Below are positions 15,489-19,126 of a stretch of DNA of 19,126 nt, piece after piece (position 1 is the stretch's first letter; each line of letters starts with the position of its first letter). This stretch comes from Bacteroidota bacterium (GTDB lineage Bacteria; Bacteroidota; Bacteroidia; Bacteroidales; VadinHA17). The notes below the pieces were generated by a model. It made no database searches. It was not told where the DNA came from and saw nothing but the letters and a program-made list of their open reading frames with translations. The position numbers were made by a program, and so were the translations under genes. Where the stretch lies: positions 1 through 19,126 of the forward strand of contig DAOVLD010000006.1 of the NCBI GenBank assembly GCA_030631445.1, in the 5' to 3' direction.

Positions 15489-15908
15489 TCATACCATCTC
15501 AACCAGGGTATCTCCCTGAAGAACAGACATCCCCTGTTGCACTTTAACTAACTCAATAACACCATCTTTTTCAGCAAGTACAACATTCTCCATCTTCATA
15601 GCTTCCATAACAAGAAGCTTTTGGTCTTTCTTAACTATATCGCCGGATTTTACAAAAATTTTTAATATATTTCCCGGTAAAGGAGCTTTAACTGCTATTG
15701 TCGAACCACGCTCAGCTTTTTCTATTTGCTTTTTTTGTTCAGGAATAACAGAACGTACTAAGGTGGGAGTTTTTGATTGTTTAACTTCTTTATGTACCTC
15801 AACCTGATATAATGTACCATTAACTTCAATTTCGGCGATATTTCCCTCAAAATTATTGATCTCAACATCGTATATATTACCATGAATTGTAAATTTGAAT
15901 TTTTTCAT
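15489..15908 (-). CDS. mmdC: Biotin carboxyl carrier subunit of the decarboxylase (MmdC-like)
   Basis: 139 residues. The C-terminal ~70 residues form a biotinyl/lipoyl domain (APLPGNILKIFVKSGDIVKKDQKLLVMEAMKM). Lys105 in EAMKM is the biotinylation site, and the closing GMSVLQGDTLVEMV is typical. The N-terminal ~45 residues (FKFTIHGNIYDVEINNFEGN) form the small beta domain common to Bacteroidetes carrier subunits, followed by a linker (45-70) that is short and Lys/Glu-rich rather than Pro/Ala-rich. It carries CO2 from the carboxyltransferase alpha subunit to the membrane beta subunit. It could also serve an acyl-CoA carboxylase, but the neighbours argue for the Na+ pump. 263- and 327-base repeat-filled gaps separate it from oadB and oadG. 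Confidence 0.92.
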   Translation of the reverse strand: MKKFKFTIHGNIYDVEINNFEGNIAEIEVNGTLYQVEVHKEVKQSKTPTLVRSVIPEQKKQIEKAERGSTIAVKAPLPGNILKIFVKSGDIVKKDQKLLVMEAMKMENVVLAEKDGVIELVKVQQGMSVLQGDTLVEMV

Positions 15909-15944
15909 GTTCGTTTCTTATTAATTCCCGGATTAAATGAAGAA

Positions 15945-16231
15945 GTAACTAAAGTACCTACAGAATTCATATTTCATTTTTCGGTTAAAATTTGTGCATC
16001 CCATTAAAGCATAATAAGTATACGGATTTTGCGAACGAAGTGAAGCAATCTCACCTGACTTTTCGTAAAGCTTATGATAGTCCAACTATTTAACATTCTA
16101 GCTGTTTTTGGGAGTTTGCTTCGTCGCTTCGCTCCTCGCAAAATCCTTTTTCAACCAATAAAATCCGGTTAAAACTTCACCTCTTTCCATTTACTTAATT
16201 CTTCAGTTCTCTTTAAGTACTGATTTATTAC
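15945..16231. repeat. Intergenic inverted-arm element E
   Basis: It fills most of the 15909-16235 gap between two decarboxylase subunit genes; no gene is seen. The left end GTAACTAAAGTACCTAC (15945-15961) and the right end AGTACTGATTTATTAC (16216-16231) are imperfect inverted relatives of the GTAACTATTCAGT family. Inside, GGATTTTGCGA (16024-16034) is perfectly inverted at 16136-16146, and flanking CGAAG/GCAA words extend the pairing. The right end begins 4 bases past the oadG stop codon. Confidence 0.65.
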
Positions 16232-16235
16232 ATTT

Positions 16236-16613
16236 TCATCTTACACCATATATTTTTGAACTCCATGGTGAATATACTTTCGACACCCTTTTTATTGTAA
16301 GAATATTGCTTTCCTCATCGTGCAGTTCATTCAGATACAGATATAATGCCATACTAATTGCTGCATTCACCTCTCCTGTTATCTCAATTTTTTGATTTTT
16401 TGCTGAAGGGTCAGAACCTTTATGAAACCTGTTTTTTCCTATTTCAACTCTAAGTATTGATGGAATTATATACCGGAAAAATAAATAAAGCAATAACAGA
16501 GCCATAAAAACAATACAATATCCGACTATTACCAGTACCAATCCGTCAGAATCGATAGCTGAAAGATCAAATTGTTTAATAGTTAACTGTATCGGAATTT
16601 CAAAGTTATTCAT
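16236..16613 (-). CDS. oadG: Decarboxylase gamma/delta subunit (OadG/MmdD family)
   Basis: 125 residues with one membrane helix (LVLVIVGYCIVFMALLLLYLFFRYIIP, about 25-51), a short basic linker and a cytosolic tail. The end, SKVYSPWSSKIYGVR, carries the SPW...YG motif typical of OadG-family small subunits. This subunit assembles the soluble carboxyltransferase and biotin carrier onto the membrane beta subunit. The position between the alpha-subunit gene and the biotin-carrier gene is the usual order for methylmalonyl-CoA decarboxylase clusters. ATG 16613 is the only sensible start. A 173-base gap with GCTAAG inverted arms separates it from the alpha subunit gene. The family is divergent, so the call rests on size, topology, the C-terminal motif and context. 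Confidence 0.85.
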   Translation of the reverse strand: MNNFEIPIQLTIKQFDLSAIDSDGLVLVIVGYCIVFMALLLLYLFFRYIIPSILRVEIGKNRFHKGSDPSAKNQKIEITGEVNAAISMALYLYLNELHDEESNILTIKRVSKVYSPWSSKIYGVR

Positions 16614-16661
16614 TGATATATATCAAGTTATGTTAATTTATTAATCATTCTCTTATTAAAT

Positions 16662-16782
16662 GCTAAGGCTAAGGTTTTTTATGTTTTTATATTAACTTGT
16701 TCCTTGAACTTTGCATTTATCTAATTCAAAATATAATTCTTTATTCTTTCTTTTCCTCAGCCTCAGCCTTAGCCTTAGCCTT
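16662..16782. repeat. GCTAAG hexamer arms, inverted
   Basis: GCTAAGGCTAAGG (16662-16674) is the perfect reverse complement of part of a longer CCTCAG/CCTTAG run (16755-16782). The arms are separated by about 80-95 bases and fill the space between the alpha-subunit stop and oadG. The run begins about 5 bases past the alpha-subunit stop codon. Confidence 0.75.
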
Positions 16783-16786
16783 CTTA

Positions 16787-18346
16787 CTATAATGGGATAT
16801 TTGAATGTTTCTTCATAGGATTGATGTCTTTTTTTGTTCCAAGTGTTTTCAATCCACGAATAATTCTGAAACGTGTATTTCTTGGTTCGATAACATCATC
16901 AATATATCCAAATTTTGCAGCTTGATAAGGATTTGCAAATTTCATTCTGTATTCCGATTCTTTCTCAGCAATAAATTTTGATCTTTCTTCCGGATCAGTT
17001 AGTTCCTTAAGTTTTTTTCCATGCAAAATCTCGACAGCCCCCTGTGAACCCATTACAGCTATTTCAGCTGTTGGCCATGCATAATTAAGATCGCCTTTTA
17101 ATTGTTTTGAAGACATAACACAATGGGCTCCTCCATATGATTTTCTAAGTGTAATAGTAATTTTCGGAACAGTTGCTTCACCGTATGCAAACATAAGTTT
17201 TGCACCATTAGTTATTATCCCCTCATACTCCTGAGCACTACCGGGAAGAAATCCGGGTACATCAACCAGGGTAACTACCGGGATATTAAAAGCATCACAA
17301 AAACGGACAAACCGGGCTGCTTTTTTTGACGCGTTTATATCCAGCACACCTGCCAGGAATATCGGCTGGTTTGCAACTATTCCAACAGGCATTCCATCGA
17401 ATTTCGCAAAACCTACAACAATGTTTTTTGCCCAGCGGCGATGTACCTCCAGAAATTCGCCATTGTCAATAATAGAATATATAACATCCTTAACATCATA
17501 TGACTGACTGGTTTTTTCAGGGATTATTTCGTTAAGCGAATCTTCAAGTCTGTCTATCGGGTCGTTACATTCGGTCTGTGGTGGATCTTCAAGATTATTC
17601 TGAGGCATGTAGCAAAGCAATTTGCGAATAAGCATCAATCCTTCTTCTTCATTATCTGCAACAAAATGTGTTACCCCCGATTTAGAACCATGAACACTTG
17701 CACTTCCCAAATCCTCGGTTGTGATACTTTCACCTGTAACAGCTTTGGTTACTTTTGGACCGGTTACAAACATATGACTGGTTTTATCACTCATAATGAT
17801 AAAATCGGTAAGAGCAGGAGAATAGACTGCACCTCCGGCACAAGGACCAAATACTGCTGATATCTGTGGTACAACACCCGATGCAAGAATATTACGTTCA
17901 AAAATCTCAGCGTAACCAGCCAGGCTATGAACTCCTTCCTGTATGCGGGCTCCACCGCTATCATTTATACCAATAACAGGGGCTCCGACTTTCATAGCCT
18001 GATCCATCACTTTACAAATTTTTTTCGCAAAAGTTTCTGATAATGATCCGCCAAATACAGTAAAATCCTGAGAAAAAATGTAAACAACCCTGCCATCAAT
18101 TGTTCCGTGTCCGGTTATCACTCCATCCGAAAGATATTGCTTATCAGCCAGACCAAAATCTTTACAGCGATGAGTAACAAACATATCAAACTCCTCAAAA
18201 CTTCCTTCATCAAGCAGTATTTCAATCCTTTCGCGTGCAGTAAATTTGCCTTTGTTATGCTGGTCTTTAATGCGTTTCTCTCCACCACCTAGTTTAGCTT
18301 TTTCGCGCAATTCAATAAGTTCTTTTAGTTTTCCCTGATTATCCAT
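16787..18346 (-). CDS. mmdA: Methylmalonyl-CoA decarboxylase alpha subunit (carboxyltransferase)
   Basis: 519 residues, full length for the acyl-CoA carboxyltransferase beta-subunit family. It moves the carboxyl group of (S)-methylmalonyl-CoA to biotin on the carrier subunit, releasing propionyl-CoA. The two crotonase-like halves show their oxyanion-hole loops: INDSGGARIQEGVHSLAGY (127-145) with PCAGGAVYSPAL (168-179), and VDVPGFLPGSAQEYEGII (361-378) with YGGAHCVMSSK (404-414). GFAKFDGMPVGIVANQP (312-328) is the classic mid-segment. The same fold serves propionyl-CoA carboxylase; clustering with oadB, oadG and the epimerase, and absence of a biotin carboxylase gene in the cluster, favour the Na+-pumping decarboxylase. 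ATG 18346 starts the standard MDNQGKLKELIELREKA N-terminus. 92 bases separate it from the epimerase gene. Confidence 0.93.
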   Translation of the reverse strand: MDNQGKLKELIELREKAKLGGGEKRIKDQHNKGKFTARERIEILLDEGSFEEFDMFVTHRCKDFGLADKQYLSDGVITGHGTIDGRVVYIFSQDFTVFGGSLSETFAKKICKVMDQAMKVGAPVIGINDSGGARIQEGVHSLAGYAEIFERNILASGVVPQISAVFGPCAGGAVYSPALTDFIIMSDKTSHMFVTGPKVTKAVTGESITTEDLGSASVHGSKSGVTHFVADNEEEGLMLIRKLLCYMPQNNLEDPPQTECNDPIDRLEDSLNEIIPEKTSQSYDVKDVIYSIIDNGEFLEVHRRWAKNIVVGFAKFDGMPVGIVANQPIFLAGVLDINASKKAARFVRFCDAFNIPVVTLVDVPGFLPGSAQEYEGIITNGAKLMFAYGEATVPKITITLRKSYGGAHCVMSSKQLKGDLNYAWPTAEIAVMGSQGAVEILHGKKLKELTDPEERSKFIAEKESEYRMKFANPYQAAKFGYIDDVIEPRNTRFRIIRGLKTLGTKKDINPMKKHSNIPL

Positions 18347-18438
18347 GGATCATAATTAATTATATATCTGAATTTTATCGTTTATGCCTTGATATTAGCT
18401 AATTTCATTATACTTTGCATTTTTAAGTCGGCAGTCGA

Positions 18439-18849
18439 CTATTCCTCCTTTTTCTCACAAAGTTCGGTCAATACTCCAAAAGTTGATTTGGGATGAAGAA
18501 AACCGATATCCATTCCCTCTGCTCCTTTTCTTGAAACATTATCAATAAGTCTCACTCCTTTTTCTTCAGCTTCTTGCAGCTTCCGGTTAATATTACTAAC
18601 TGCAAAAGCAATATGGTGAATGCCTTCTCCTTTTTTTGAAATGAATTTTGCAACAGGACTTTCAGGATCAGTAGGTTCAAGTAACTCAATCTTTGTCTGC
18701 CCTACTTTAAAAAAGGCTGTTTTTACTTTTTGGCTTTTTACTTCTTCTATTCTATAACAATCCAGTCCTAATACTTTTTCGTAAAAGGGGATAGCTTCCT
18801 CCAGACTTGTAACTGCTATTCCAATGTGTTCAATATGAGATGGATTCAT
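18439..18849 (-). CDS. mce: Methylmalonyl-CoA epimerase
   Basis: 136 residues of the vicinal-oxygen-chelate (glyoxalase) fold, the usual epimerase length. It interconverts (R)- and (S)-methylmalonyl-CoA, linking the B12-dependent mutase product to the decarboxylase encoded downstream. Metal ligands appear in two repeats: HIEHIGIAV (His8), GEGIHHIAFAV (His79) and the C-terminal FGVLTELCE (Glu129). SLEEAIPFYEKVLGL and FLHPKSTFGVL are family hallmarks. It is first in the mce-mmdA-oadG-mmdC-oadB cluster, with a TAnnTTTG box upstream, so it likely leads the transcript. Confidence 0.95.
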   Translation of the reverse strand: MNPSHIEHIGIAVTSLEEAIPFYEKVLGLDCYRIEEVKSQKVKTAFFKVGQTKIELLEPTDPESPVAKFISKKGEGIHHIAFAVSNINRKLQEAEEKGVRLIDNVSRKGAEGMDIGFLHPKSTFGVLTELCEKKEE

Positions 18850-18868
18850 GATGTGTATGTATTTTTTG

Positions 18869-18876
18869 CAAAATTA
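18869..18876 (-). promoter_or_regulatory. Bacteroidetes-type -7 box upstream of mce
   Basis: On the minus strand TAATTTTG followed by C fits TAnnTTTG, about 20 bases before the mce ATG. It would drive the whole decarboxylase cluster. No convincing -33 box is seen. Confidence 0.5.
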
Positions 18877-18970
18877 AGCATTAATAACCAAGAAGTTATA
18901 TGACTTTTGTCAATTAATTGATGAGCTATAGTTGTTATTAAACATGATTACTAAGGCAACTATTTTTTCT

Positions 18971-18978
18971 TACATTTG
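18971..18978 (+). promoter_or_regulatory. Bacteroidetes-type -7 box upstream of the right-edge gene
   Basis: TACATTTG followed by C fits TAnnTTTG and lies 26 bases before the ATG at 19005, in the 155-base divergent gap shared with mce. Confidence 0.5.
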
Positions 18979-19004
18979 CAAGCTGTTTAGTCCTTCCAAT
19001 TATA

Positions 19005-19126
19005 ATGAAAAAATATTTTGTTAATATTTCACTACTATTAAAGCGGTTAACTCTGGTTTTATTATTGTTAACAATCAGCCGGCTTGTTTTTTATATCCTA
19101 AATTACTCTTATTTTTCTGATCCCGG
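19005..19126 (+). CDS. Membrane protein N-terminus, possibly LTA synthase-like sulfatase (cut by window edge)
   Basis: Forty codons are visible before the edge. The start MKKYFVNISLLLKRL is followed by a single strong hydrophobic segment (LTLVLLLLTISRLVFYILNYSYF). A short basic start, then a long helix containing an Arg and ending in aromatic/Asn residues, is how many Bacteroidetes LTA-synthase-like sulfatases begin, and the left-edge gene starts similarly (MKNDLLLRLKYFLLYFIFWL). That assignment is an inference from a short fragment; any inner-membrane protein could begin this way. The ATG follows a TAnnTTTG box by 26 bases. Confidence 0.55.
   Translation, partial: MKKYFVNISLLLKRLTLVLLLLTISRLVFYILNYSYFSDP

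Overview
The window looks like a chromosomal stretch of an anaerobic or fermentative Bacteroidetes (Bacteroidales/Marinilabiliales-like). This rests on the AT-rich composition, -7 boxes of the TAnnTTTG type ahead of several genes, the gene set, and the cluster mce-mmdA-oadG-biotin carrier-oadB typical of that phylum. No rRNA, tRNA, transposase, integrase or CRISPR array was seen. The outermost genes are cut by the window edges.

Layout. 1-986 (-): 5' part of an LTA-synthase-like membrane sulfatase. 1273-6032 (-): cysQ, an SLC13-type permease with two RCK_C domains, an HD-domain protein translationally coupled to the permease, and an isocitrate dehydrogenase with NADP-type residues. 6381-7898 (+): the dipeptidase PepD. 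8034-8387 (-): a small Mth938/DUF498 protein lying between inverted repeats. 8844-10269 (+): a VTC-type polyphosphate polymerase domain protein overlapping a DUF4956 membrane protein. 10466-13239 (-): citrate lyase alpha subunit and a CitD-CitE fusion. 13362-13835 (+): a small outer-membrane beta-barrel candidate. 13891-18849 (-): sodium-pumping methylmalonyl-CoA decarboxylase (beta, biotin carrier, gamma/delta, alpha) and methylmalonyl-CoA epimerase. 19005-19126 (+): the start of another membrane protein resembling the sulfatase N-terminus.

The genes fit a fermentative metabolism. Citrate lyase would split citrate to oxaloacetate and acetate. The succinate/methylmalonyl-CoA route would end in a decarboxylase that makes propionyl-CoA and a Na+ gradient. 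Sulfate or another small anion would enter through the SLC13 permease, with CysQ recycling PAP/PAPS.

The most unusual content lies between the genes. Nearly every intergenic gap holds degenerate low-complexity sequence arranged as two opposed arms (a long imperfect palindrome), often ending in short terminal inverted repeats. At least two families are visible: one with ends GTCTATAAAGTC (987-1272 and 15254-15474) and one with ends GTAACTATTCAGT (2119-2440, 6064-6224, 15945-16231, and a solo copy at 13259-13274). Others are a 22-24-bp ATGAC array with changing palindromic cores (10280-10470), TTACGGGT tracts, GGGATAAAGGGAATAG arms around the DUF498 gene, and GCTAAG arms inside the decarboxylase cluster. 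Several genes have stop codons, and in two clear cases a C-terminal tail, that come from these repeats. These elements are the best candidate here for something undescribed.
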